Positions 1-7,984 of a stretch of DNA of 64,000 bases are shown one piece after another; within the stretch, counting starts at the first letter, position 1; each line of letters starts with the position of its first letter. The DNA is from Actinomycetes bacterium (GTDB lineage Bacteria > Actinomycetota > Actinomycetes > Propionibacteriales > Propionibacteriaceae), in NCBI GenBank assembly GCA_023460935.1, contig JAEWOI010000026.1, forward strand, positions 1 to 64,000, in the 5' to 3' direction. The notes beneath the pieces were generated by a model that had not been told where the DNA came from, searched no databases, and saw only the letters and a program-made list of their open reading frames with translations. The position numbers and the translations under genes are program-made.

Positions 1-75
1 GTCCTCGGAGACCGCAGCCCAGCAGAGCTGTTCAACGCCCTGCTAACCTCCCGGAATCACCCGCCGTTGCGATGA
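1..75 (+). mobile_element. IS30-family transposase, C-terminal end only
   Basis: The first 24 codons of the window read in frame to a TGA at 73-75 and contain VLGDRSPAELFNALL. This is the typical C-terminal tail of IS30-family transposases, where a (R/K)xxLG-x-TPAE(A/L) stretch lies about 20 residues before the stop. The bases just after the stop (about 67-92) probably form the right end of the element, as IS30 stop codons lie within or beside the terminal repeat. Only the tail is visible, so the family call rests on one short motif. It sits beside two broken genes, which fits an insertion-prone zone. Confidence 0.5.
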
Positions 76-227
76 CCGCTGGAAACCACCCCGTCGTTTC
101 GGCCTCAGATTCGGCCGTCGCCCACACCAGACAACGGGCCCGCTCAGCGCGGGCTCCCTTGGTCGATGTAGCAAGGGGTCAGACTCCGCCGGCAGGCTCA
201 TCTCTCCAGCTGACGGCCGATTGACGA

Positions 228-1394
228 CTAGGTGCCGGGGGCTCCCAACGTCGCTCGCCACGCAGCTGCCGAAGCCCGCCACTCCCGGACGAAGGCCTCT
301 GGCTGTTCCCAGGCGGCAAAGTGCCCGCCCACTGAGGGTTCGCTCCAATAGATGATGTTCGAGAACCGCTGTTCCGCCTCGCGTCGTGACACCCTGGGCA
401 CCTCGGCGGGGAAGACCACCCCGGCCATCGGTGCGGCCACAGTCTCGCCCGCCTCCTCCTTGATCCAGCGGTTCACCTCGTTAATGCTCTCGTTGTAGAG
501 GCGAATCGAGCTGGGTCCGCTGTTCGTGAACCAGTAGAGACTTACGTTGTCGAGCAACTCGTCCCAAGGGATCGGAAGGCTTGAGCCCGCGCTGTGATCC
601 GTCCAGGCCCAGACCTTTTCCAAGATCCAGGCGCACAGCCCGACGGGAGAGTCGGCCAACGAGTAGCCGAGGGTCTGTGGGCGCGGGTGTGGACCTGTGA
701 GTACGCAGAACCGTCCGCGGCCCGCAGCTCAAGGTCGCGCGCGGATCGCTTCTCACTGGGGGAGGCGTCGCCGCCCGACCATCCCGGTGCTAGGGGCGGC
801 ACCAGGAGCATGAAGTCCACCCGTTCACGGTGCCGCAGCCCAAGCGAGGTCGAGACGCTGGTGCCCCAGTCGCTCCCACCTGCCGCGAAGTGTGTGTAGC
901 CGAGCGCCGCCATCAGGTCGGTCCAGGCGTCGGCGATGCGGTCCACACCCCACCCGGCCTCGGAAGGCTTGCTGCTGAATCCGTAGCCCGGCAGGCTCGG
1001 CAGCACGACATGGAAGGCTTCTTGAATCGTGCCGCCATGACGCTCCGGGTGAGTGAGTCGCTCGACGATGCCTTCGAACTCGAAGAAGGACCCTAGCCAT
1101 CCATGCGTCAGGACTAGCCTCGGGATGCGGAGAGCGAGCGTGGAACGCGTGAATCGTGACACCGCCGACGTCATGCAGCACCTGCGGAACCCGGTTCAGC
1201 CGTTCCTGCGTGACCCTCCAGTCCCATCTGCTTGCCCAGTGTTCAGCCAGTTCCCGCAGGTAGTCCAGTGGCACTCCCTGCGACCAGCCCGGCATCGTCG
1301 CTGGGGACGGCCAGCGGGTCGCTCTGATCCGGGACTTCAGGTCCTCGACCTCCGATGGTGGTACGTCGATGCGGAAAGGGCGGGGCTTGCTCAT
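228..1394 (-). pseudogene. epoxide hydrolase, broken by two frameshifts
   Basis: This is an alpha/beta-hydrolase of the epoxide hydrolase (EHN) family, which opens epoxides to diols. Three consecutive frame segments give one continuous family match. From ATG 1394 (AAAGGA upstream), the EHN N-terminal domain runs to RSPHPEASPD. The frame then shifts near 1115-1125 to give LVLTHGWLGSFFEFEGIV, LPGYGFSS and the nucleophile region GGSDWGTSV. It shifts back near 675-685 to give TLGYSLADSPVGLCAWILEK and the catalytic-His region GGHFAAWEQPE. The first and third segments share the same frame, so the two shifts cancel. HGW, the nucleophile Asp and the terminal GGHF are all preserved, so the lesion is recent, a sequencing error, or both. 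It lies beside an IS30 remnant and a truncated permease, which favours real decay. Confidence 0.85.
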
Positions 1395-1430
1395 GGTGGG
1401 TCCTTTGGTAGGTCGGGCCGAGGTCCGGCC

Positions 1431-1733
1431 TCAGCGGAGGTCGTTCGGATTGCCCGCAGCCTGCTCCTCGAGCATTCCCGTGTCTATCGGGGTGGTCTGG
1501 CTGGCTTCCTTCCCGCGGAACAGCAGTCCGCTGATCGAGGGCCGGCCCTGGCTCTTCTGCCACACGTCGATCGCGACCGCGGTCAGCATGACCGCGCCCT
1601 TGATCATCTGGGTCATGTCCGAGCCGGCGCTCATCAGTTGCAGGCCGTTGTTCAGCACTGCCATCACCAGGCCACCGACCATCGAGCCGATCACGGTGCC
1701 GACCCCGCCGGAGACCGCAGCCCCGCCGATGAA
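1431..1733 (-). pseudogene. xylose-type sugar ABC permease, 3' fragment
   Basis: The frame gives FIGGAAVSGGVGTVIGSMVG, then LVMAVLNNGLQLM, MTQMIKGAVMLTAVAIDVW and QGRPSI. This is the C-terminal end of XylH/RbsC-type inner-membrane sugar permeases, including the last two membrane helices. Family similarity stops abruptly at about 1733, upstream of the FIGG motif, where unrelated DNA begins. About three quarters of the gene is missing, along with the ATPase and binding protein expected beside it. It is a remnant and cannot make a working permease. A GTG at 1694 could in principle start a short peptide, but nothing suggests that it is used. Confidence 0.8.
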
Positions 1734-1737
1734 AAAA

Positions 1738-1846
1738 GGGCGCGCCAGCGGTCAACTGAAGAGGGGGTTGCGGCGCCAGCAGCGCGCCTTGACCACACCG
1801 TCAGCCAACTCGCACCCTCGGTGGAGCCGAACGGGCGCGCCAGCGG
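1738..1846. repeat. 14-bp direct repeat at the permease breakpoint
   Basis: GGGCGCGCCAGCGG occurs at 1738-1751 and again at 1833-1846, 95 bp apart, in the same orientation. The first copy begins five bases after the xylose-permease similarity ends. The intervening DNA has no gene that I recognise. A direct repeat at a truncation point could be a scar of recombination or transposition, but 14 GC-rich bases could also recur by chance. Confidence 0.45.
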
Positions 1847-1942
1847 GCGAACCGCTCTAGGGTTTGCCTCGACGCCGGCGGCGTCGCGGCTGTTGCTGTG
1901 ACCCGTAGGCACGTCCATCAGCGAAGGTGAGGTGAGTCGGCC

Positions 1943-3358
1943 GTGGGGAAGCTCGTCTACCTGTTCGAGCTGGACTCCACCCGCCGCTCGCCCAAGGAGG
2001 TGCAGCGGGGCCAGGCCGCCCTGCTCGAGGAGTTGGTCTACAACGGCAACGCCGTCGTCCTTTCGTTCAACCAGCTCATCGATTCACCCGGCTTCATTGA
2101 CGCGCTGCAGGATGACGTGGCCAATGAGTCGATCCTGCAGTTGTTCAGGGTCGGCGCGCTCAGGGTGTCCCCGTTCGGCAGCACCCGCACCGCGTCGCAG
2201 TACCTCCAGGACTCGGCCGCCAAGACCGGGTTCGTGTTCTCTGCGCTCTCCCTCGACCGGTCAGCGCCCGACGACCTGAACCTGATCAGCCTGATGGCTG
2301 CCGCAGCCCGCAACGGTGACCTGGCCGGAATCGATGAGTTCCAGGCAGCTGCCGAGCACGACGGAAACACCCTCCTGGCTGCGAAGTGCGACCGCGTGCG
2401 GCGTCTGGTGCGGCTGGTCCTCCACCTGAACCTTCAGGAGCTGTCCCGCAACCCGATCAAGCGGGACTGGCACGGCGAGCAACGCGCCACCCTCACCGGC
2501 GTCGTCAATCTGGCCGTCCACACCTGCCTCACCGACGACTACTGCGCGGCCAACGGCTGGCTGGGCAACGCCCAAGGCATCCTCAGGGAGGTCCTGGCCC
2601 AGGACGCCGCTGCCTTGGCCGACCAGCGTTCGCGCTGGGACGACCGGATCAGCGCCGTGACTCCGGAACAGGATCGTGCCGCTTGCGAGCTGATCCTCGA
2701 CCTCTGCTACAACTACGTGGTCGAGGACAGCATCTGGGGAGTCTCCAGACACTTCCATGCCTTCGGTGACCAGACCTTCGTCGACGACTTCCAGCAGCGC
2801 CTCATCCGCTACGCGAACCAGGCTCGCGAGGACGGCCACCTCTTCCACACCTCCCGCAGCGCCCCCGAGGTCCCGCAATTCGTGCCCGTCCGGAAGGGGC
2901 AGTGGCGGACGGCGGAATGGCTGCTAAACGCTCTGGTGCGCAGCTCGGTTGCGCGCGACCGGGCACTCACCTCGACGCAGGGCCGCCCTCCCGGCACCTA
3001 CGAACAGACCGAAGCCACCGACCGGCGCGAGTGGCGCAGGAACAGCCTGACCAGCTTTCTCAGGCAGATGACGACGCTTTTGGTCTACTTCCTCGGCTTC
3101 GTCGCCCTCAGCCAGCTCGTCGCGTGGGTGAACGAGTATGCCGAGGCCGTGGGGTGGGTGTACCGGGGTTGGGCCTTCTCGTTGCTGCTGTTCGTCGTGT
3201 TCGCGATCGCCGCCAGCGCCCTGATGAAGGCGCTGAAGGTGCCCGACATCCTCGACAGCGTGATCGGCGTCGGTAGGGCGCTGCGCGGCTGGTGGCAGAT
3301 CCTCCGGATGGAGAAGGGCGTTGCCTATGCTCGACGTGAAGGGGGCTCAGATGCTTGA
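1943..3358 (+). CDS. uncharacterised membrane-anchored protein
   Basis: A 471-residue protein that I do not recognise. It starts at GTG 1943 after GGTGAGG. The first 370 or so residues are soluble and mixed alpha/beta, beginning KLVYLFELDSTRRS. They include a Cys- and Tyr-containing helix (CELILDLCYNYVVEDSIWG, near residue 250) and a conserved-looking RHFHAFGDQTF. Two hydrophobic helices follow near residues 376-393 and 405-427 (WAFSLLLFVVFAIAASALM), then a short basic tail. This suggests a cytoplasmic or lumenal domain anchored by a C-terminal hairpin. The stop overlaps the beginning of the Nudix gene, so the two are probably co-transcribed and may act in the same process. No catalytic signature was found. 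Confidence 0.8.
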   Translation: MGKLVYLFELDSTRRSPKEVQRGQAALLEELVYNGNAVVLSFNQLIDSPGFIDALQDDVANESILQLFRVGALRVSPFGSTRTASQYLQDSAAKTGFVFSALSLDRSAPDDLNLISLMAAAARNGDLAGIDEFQAAAEHDGNTLLAAKCDRVRRLVRLVLHLNLQELSRNPIKRDWHGEQRATLTGVVNLAVHTCLTDDYCAANGWLGNAQGILREVLAQDAAALADQRSRWDDRISAVTPEQDRAACELILDLCYNYVVEDSIWGVSRHFHAFGDQTFVDDFQQRLIRYANQAREDGHLFHTSRSAPEVPQFVPVRKGQWRTAEWLLNALVRSSVARDRALTSTQGRPPGTYEQTEATDRREWRRNSLTSFLRQMTTLLVYFLGFVALSQLVAWVNEYAEAVGWVYRGWAFSLLLFVVFAIAASALMKALKVPDILDSVIGVGRALRGWWQILRMEKGVAYARREGGSDA

Positions 3359-3896
3359 CCATCCGGGAGAGATCGCCACCGTGCGCGAGTCAATCGTGTA
3401 CGCCAACCCCTACCTCACCGTCCATGACGATGACGTGCTGTTCCCCGACGGATCCGCGGGCACCTACGCGCGGGTGAGGTCTGGGGACGGCAACCCGGGC
3501 GTCGTCGTGGTGCCCTGGTCCGGCGCCGCCCTGGGCTTGGTGAAGGTCTACCGCTATCCGATCGGAGCCTGGCAATGGGGCTTCCCGCGGGGCTTCGCCC
3601 ATGGCCCGGACCCGCTCGCTACCGCGGCCGAAGAACTGCGCGAGGAACTTGGCCTGGCTGCCGGGCTGTCAATGGTCGGCTGGTTCACTCCGGACTCGGG
3701 CCTGCTCGACTCTCGCGTGGCAGTGGTGCTCGCCCGTACCGACTCCACTGACGGCACGCCGGAGGACACCCAGGAGGTGGCCGAGGTGCAGTGGATGGAG
3801 CCCCAAGACCTGTGGTCGAGACTCGGGCAGCCGCCTTATGACGACGGCATGACCATGGCCGCGCTCGCGCTGGCAACCCGACTGCTCGACAGCTGA
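3327..3896 (+). CDS. Nudix hydrolase, ADP-ribose pyrophosphatase-like
   Basis: A 189-residue Nudix-fold hydrolase, expected to cleave a nucleoside diphosphate linked to another moiety. The core reads PIGAWQWGFPRGFAHGPDPL then ATAAEELREELGL. The EExxEE-like helix and terminal Gly-Leu of the Nudix box are present, but the usual Arg before the first Glu is Glu here, and the Glu after the first Gly spacer is Pro. The box is therefore non-canonical, and activity or metal use may differ. ATG 3327 has GGAGAAGGG eight bases upstream. ATG 3351 behind AAGGGGG is nearly as good. Both overlap the end of the unknown membrane protein upstream, indicating translational coupling. Confidence 0.85.
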   Translation: MLDVKGAQMLDHPGEIATVRESIVYANPYLTVHDDDVLFPDGSAGTYARVRSGDGNPGVVVVPWSGAALGLVKVYRYPIGAWQWGFPRGFAHGPDPLATAAEELREELGLAAGLSMVGWFTPDSGLLDSRVAVVLARTDSTDGTPEDTQEVAEVQWMEPQDLWSRLGQPPYDDGMTMAALALATRLLDS

Positions 3897-4325
3897 GGAC
3901 GGGCGAATCCACCGACCGGGGCGGGGCGGGTCGGTCGCCGCCGGAGCGTCTCAGGCGTGGATGTCACGGTCACGCCATTCCGTTCCGTACGCAGCACCCC
4001 GATCAACCAACGATGTGGCGGCAGGGGCAATTCCACTAATCCGCCACAAACGGGCCTGCGGCGTCCCCTTTTGGGTGACTCCCGTACGGGTGACAAGGGA
4101 AGATGATCAATACTGCGCTCAGGAAATATCCTCAGGGGGTTCACCACGGAGGGCCTGAATGCAGTAGCCTTTCGTGGCAACGGCACGGGCATTACCGGCG
4201 TAATTCGAAATAGTCCCCCGGCAGGGTGACACCGATGCGCGCCGCGGTGCGTGAGCCGGCCGCCCGAAGGTGCGAGAGCGCCGCGGGGCATGTGCCCGAG
4301 ACCCCGCTCGGGCAGGAGAGTAAGG
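3897..4325. other. 429-bp leader region before the exopolysaccharide operon
   Basis: I see no gene here. The stretch has slightly lower GC than its surroundings. It contains two tandem GGGTGAC heptamers at 4073-4079 and 4088-4094 (15-bp period) around the palindrome CCCGTACGGG (4081-4090), and a third copy at 4224-4230. It also contains AGGAAATATCCT (4121-4132), an inverted repeat. The last 60 bases before the glycosyltransferase are GC-rich and foldable. This could be a long regulated leader or an operator cluster for the downstream genes. It does not match any riboswitch consensus that I can recall. Confidence 0.4.
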
Positions 4326-5843
4326 GTGCTGGATTTGACCGCCATCAGATCTGCCCGGCCCAGGCGGGCCCGCCGCACAGGTGCTGGCGCGCGCAACTTC
4401 GCCCGCCTGATCGGCCTGGTCATCTTCGCGCTCGTGGCGCTCGCCGTCGCCGTCCTGCTGGCCGCAGCCAGCGCTTTCGGCCCGCCGGTGAAGTTCGCCC
4501 CGCAGGAAGCCGTCCTGCTCGGCTTCTGGCACGTCATCTACGCCAACGAGATGCCGTCGGTGCGGGTGATGATCGCCGCCGTCGCGCTGGCCGCGTTGCT
4601 CGCCCTCGGCGTCGCCCTGGTGGAGCTGCGCATCTCCAACCGCTCCCGCCGCTCCGACGACTCCGAGGCTAACCCGCTGGCCCCCAAGCTGGTGATGGCC
4701 AGGACCGCCGGCGTGTTCGCCGGGCCGGTCACCGTCACCGTCCTGATCCCCGCCCACAACGAGGAAGTGCCGCTGCCGCAGACGCTGCGGTCCCTCCAGA
4801 CCCAGACCCGCCCGCCCGACCGCATCATCGTGGTCGCAGACAACTGCACCGACGCCACCGTCGACATCGCCCGCCGCGCAGGCGTAGAGGTGATCGAGAC
4901 TGTCGGCAACACCCACAAGAAGGCCGGCGCCCTCAACCAGGCCATGCGGCGCATCCTGCCAACCCAGGGCGACAACGACACCGTCATGGTCGTCGACGCC
5001 GACACCCTGCTCGACTCGGAGTTCCTCGAGACCGCCGTCGCCCGCTTCACCTCCGACCGCGCCCTGATGGCCGTCGGTGGCCTCTTCTACGGCGAGGAAG
5101 GCCCCGGCATGCTGCGCGAGTTCCAGCGCAACGAGTACCGGCGCTACAGCCGCGACATCCGCCGCCGCGGCGGCCGGGTGTTCGTGCTCAGCGGCACCTC
5201 ATCGGTGTTCCGACCGGTCGCCCTGCGCACCGTCGCGGCCAGCCGCGGCAAGGCCATCCCCGGCAACCCCGGCGACGTGTACGACACCGCGGCCCTCACC
5301 GAGGACAATGAGCTCACCATCGCCCTGAAGTCGCTCGGCGCCCTGATGATCTCCCCGAGCAAGTGCACCGTCGTCACCGAGCTGATGCCCACCTGGCGCG
5401 CCCTGTGGAACCAGCGGCTGCGCTGGCAGCGCGGCGCCCTGGAGAACCTCGGCGCCTACGGCCTCACCCCGCGGACCTTCCGCTACTGGGCCCAGCAACT
5501 CGGCATCGGCTACGGCGTGATCGCCCTGGCCGGCTACCTCGTGCTGATCCTCCTCACCGCCCTCGCCGTCGACTCCTGGGTCTGGTTCCCGTTCTGGATG
5601 GGCCTGGGCGTGGTGTTCGCCGTGGAACGGGTCGTCACCGTCTGGGCCGGCGGCTGGCGCGCCCGGCTGCTCGCCGCAGCCCTGCTGCCCGAGCTTCTGT
5701 ACGCTGGCTTCCTCGACGTCGTCTACCTCAAGGGCGTCATGGACATCTTGCTAGGCAGGCAGGCGGGCTGGAAGCACGTCGCCCACAGCCGAACCCCCGA
5801 CGTCGTGGCCGACGAAGCCGTAGCGGTGGGAGCCCGGTCCTGA
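4326..5843 (+). CDS. processive family-2 glycosyltransferase (exopolysaccharide synthase)
   Basis: A 505-residue membrane glycosyltransferase of the PgaC/BcsA/hyaluronan-synthase type, which polymerises and probably extrudes a beta-linked polysaccharide. Two N-terminal helices lie near residues 28-52 and 79-101. The GT2 domain begins VTVLIPAHNEE and carries the D,D,D,QxxRW signature: VVADNCTD, VVDADTLLD, LTEDNEL and QRLRWQRG. Three C-terminal helices follow. GTG 4326 was chosen because GGAG stands just upstream and the protein begins cleanly there; an upstream ATG at 4251 adds only Arg/Pro-rich residues. The stop overlaps the next ATG (TGATG), and the operon continues into a cyclic-di-GMP enzyme. 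I infer control of polymer synthesis by that messenger. No PilZ domain is present in the protein itself. Confidence 0.88.
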   Translation: MLDLTAIRSARPRRARRTGAGARNFARLIGLVIFALVALAVAVLLAAASAFGPPVKFAPQEAVLLGFWHVIYANEMPSVRVMIAAVALAALLALGVALVELRISNRSRRSDDSEANPLAPKLVMARTAGVFAGPVTVTVLIPAHNEEVPLPQTLRSLQTQTRPPDRIIVVADNCTDATVDIARRAGVEVIETVGNTHKKAGALNQAMRRILPTQGDNDTVMVVDADTLLDSEFLETAVARFTSDRALMAVGGLFYGEEGPGMLREFQRNEYRRYSRDIRRRGGRVFVLSGTSSVFRPVALRTVAASRGKAIPGNPGDVYDTAALTEDNELTIALKSLGALMISPSKCTVVTELMPTWRALWNQRLRWQRGALENLGAYGLTPRTFRYWAQQLGIGYGVIALAGYLVLILLTALAVDSWVWFPFWMGLGVVFAVERVVTVWAGGWRARLLAAALLPELLYAGFLDVVYLKGVMDILLGRQAGWKHVAHSRTPDVVADEAVAVGARS

Positions 5844-6196
5844 TGAACCTCCTCCACGTCATGCCCACCGGCTTCCTGATCCCCGAGACGATCCTCGACT
5901 CCGAGTTGTTCCAGGTGCTGGCCACCTTCGTCGCCCTGAACAGCCTGATGTACGCCACGCTGGCGCTGCTGAAGGTGCTGCCCCGCGGCTACGCGATCTT
6001 CCGCTTCGACGGCCGCAACCGGCGCCGCGCCAACCGCAGCATCTACCCCGAGGGCCCCGGACGGCGCTTCGAGACCGAACCTGCGCCGGCGAGCCCGACT
6101 GCGGACCCGCCCGAGCCGGCCGGCGTGGTGGCCGAACTCCGGCAACCCGACCCCGCCCCCACGGCGACCCCGGCCGCCGCGAGGGGTGCTGCCTGA
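5843..6196 (+). CDS. small membrane protein of the exopolysaccharide operon
   Basis: A 117-residue protein starting inside the stop codon of the glycosyltransferase gene and overlapping the next gene by one base, so it is firmly part of the operon. One clear transmembrane helix (residues about 25-50, LATFVALNSLMYATLALLKV) is followed by a basic segment (RFDGRNRRRANRS) and a Pro/Ala-rich tail. Small single-helix partners are common beside polysaccharide synthases, where they act as accessory or regulatory subunits. That role here is inferred from position only. Confidence 0.8.
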   Translation: MNLLHVMPTGFLIPETILDSELFQVLATFVALNSLMYATLALLKVLPRGYAIFRFDGRNRRRANRSIYPEGPGRRFETEPAPASPTADPPEPAGVVAELRQPDPAPTATPAAARGAA

Positions 6197-7926
6197 TGAT
6201 GACGTTCCCCCGCAGCTTCGCCAGCCCCTCCTCCGCCGCGCCCGGACGGCCCTCCGCGACAGCGGCGCCTGCTCCGGCCGGCCTTGCCGTGCAGGGCAGG
6301 GACGGCCGGCTCGTACTCGCCAACCCGGCGCTGTGCCGCCTCCTCGGTCGTGACGCCGCCACCCTGCAGGGCCGCACCCTGCGAGAGTTCACCCACCCCG
6401 ACGACCTGCACGTCGGCCAGGTCGAACTGGCCGACCTGATCGCCGGCCGGATCGCCACCTGCAAGGTGCGCAAGCGCCTGCTCCCGCGCGACGGCTCGGC
6501 CTTCTGGGTGGAGCTGTCGGCCTCCTGCATCCGCGGCGACGACGGGCTGATGCGGTATGTGATCTGGCAGGTCGTTGAACTCGGCACCGGCCAGTCCCGT
6601 CCCGCCCCCGAGCCGTTCTTCGGCCGGGCCGGACGCTCCGCCCGTCCGACCGGCTCCGACCCGCTCACCGGGCTGCCCGACCGGGCGTGGATCCTCGACC
6701 GCCTCGGCGCCGAGCTGCGGTCAGCCAGCCAGGCCGGCACCCGGGTCGCGGTGCTGTTCCTCGACATGGACGACTTCCGGGTGATCAACGACGCCCTCGG
6801 CCACGACGCCGGCGACGAGGTGCTGGTTGCGGTGGCGGACCGGATCAGCGGCGAACTGGGCGCCCGCGACCACGCCGGACGCTTCGGCGAGGACGAGTTC
6901 CTGGTGCTGCTGCCGGAGGTGGGCGACGCCGCGACCGCGGAGCGCTTCGCCGAGCGTGTCTCGACGGCGATCGCGGCCGAACTCCGGGTGCAGGGCCACC
7001 GGCTGGCGCCGACCGCCTCCATCGGCATCGCGCTGTCCACGTCCACCTCGACCACCCAGAGCCTGCTGCGGGATACCGACTCGGCCATGTTCCGCGCCAA
7101 GGCCGCCGGTCGCGCCCGGTGGCACTTCCTCGACGAGGAGACCCACCACCTGGCCGTGGCCAGGATGCTGGTGGAGGAGCAGCTGCGGGACGCGATCTCC
7201 GCCGGGCAGCTGGTGGTGAAGTACCAGCCGATCGCAGAGCTGGCCACCGGCACCGTGCTCGGCCACGAGGCCCTCGTCCGCTGGCTGCACCCGACCCGCG
7301 GGCTCGTGGGGCCCGACCAGTTCCTGGACGTCGCCGAGGCCAGCCGCCTGATCAACCCCATCGGCGCCCGCGTGCTCGATGAGGCCTGCGCGATGCTCGC
7401 CCGCCGTCCCGACCTGCCCGGCACGATCAGCGTCAACGTCTCCCCGGTGCAGCTCGCCACCCCCGGCTGGCTGGACGGCGTCACCGAAACCCTGGCCAGG
7501 CACCGGGTGGACCCGCGCCGGCTGGTGATCGAACTCACCGAGACGGTGGCGATGGGCATGACCCCGGACGCCGGCAACGCACTGGAGACCCTCAGCGAGC
7601 AGGGTGTCGGCATCCACCTGGACGACTTCGGCACCGGGTACTCATCGATCTCCCTGCTGCGCGACCTGCCGGTCTCGGCTGTGAAGCTCGACATCCGTTT
7701 CGTCCACGACCTCACTCCCGGCCCGAGCCGCGGCAACGCCCTGGTGCACGGGCTGGGTGGGCTGGTGGCCGACCTCGGGCTGATCGGCATCGCCGAAGGG
7801 GTGGAGACCCAGGCCCAGATCGAAATGCTGCGCGCCCAGGGCTGGCACTACGGGCAGGGCTACCACCTGGCCCGCCCGGCTGAGGCGCCGGTCACCCAGC
7901 TGCCCGGCTACACCTCCCGGGGCTGA
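6196..7926 (+). CDS. PAS-GGDEF-EAL cyclic-di-GMP enzyme
   Basis: A 576-residue cytoplasmic protein that makes or breaks cyclic-di-GMP. A PAS domain (about 20-125; LCRLLGRDAATLQGR, FWVELSASC) precedes a GGDEF domain (about 155-310) with the functional variant GEDEF and the MDDFRVINDALGHDAGD substrate loop. The RxxD inhibitory site five residues before GEDEF is absent. The EAL domain (about 325-570) keeps HEALVRW, VNVSP, VIELTET, DDFGTGYSS, VKLD and EGVET, so phosphodiesterase activity is expected. There are no membrane helices. The start codon overlaps the stop of the small membrane protein, giving a three-gene operon with the polysaccharide synthase. The PAS domain suggests redox, ligand or light input. 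Net activity cannot be read from sequence. Confidence 0.93.
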   Translation: MMTFPRSFASPSSAAPGRPSATAAPAPAGLAVQGRDGRLVLANPALCRLLGRDAATLQGRTLREFTHPDDLHVGQVELADLIAGRIATCKVRKRLLPRDGSAFWVELSASCIRGDDGLMRYVIWQVVELGTGQSRPAPEPFFGRAGRSARPTGSDPLTGLPDRAWILDRLGAELRSASQAGTRVAVLFLDMDDFRVINDALGHDAGDEVLVAVADRISGELGARDHAGRFGEDEFLVLLPEVGDAATAERFAERVSTAIAAELRVQGHRLAPTASIGIALSTSTSTTQSLLRDTDSAMFRAKAAGRARWHFLDEETHHLAVARMLVEEQLRDAISAGQLVVKYQPIAELATGTVLGHEALVRWLHPTRGLVGPDQFLDVAEASRLINPIGARVLDEACAMLARRPDLPGTISVNVSPVQLATPGWLDGVTETLARHRVDPRRLVIELTETVAMGMTPDAGNALETLSEQGVGIHLDDFGTGYSSISLLRDLPVSAVKLDIRFVHDLTPGPSRGNALVHGLGGLVADLGLIGIAEGVETQAQIEMLRAQGWHYGQGYHLARPAEAPVTQLPGYTSRG

Positions 7927-7984
7927 GGCCGAGCGCAACCGCGGTCCGCCCCGCCTCCCGGGCGCACGACCCGGCGGCTGGCGC

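Noticed and set aside
3897..4325. Cyclic-di-GMP or cyclic-di-AMP riboswitch before the exopolysaccharide operon
   Set aside because: Attractive by context, but I could not place the GEMM-I core or the conserved ydaO elements; a covariance search would decide.
5859..7790. Long antisense open frame over the PAS-GGDEF-EAL gene
   Set aside because: Arg/Ser-rich, low complexity, no start context; a shadow of high GC content, like similar frames at 8195-9763 and 11719-13395.
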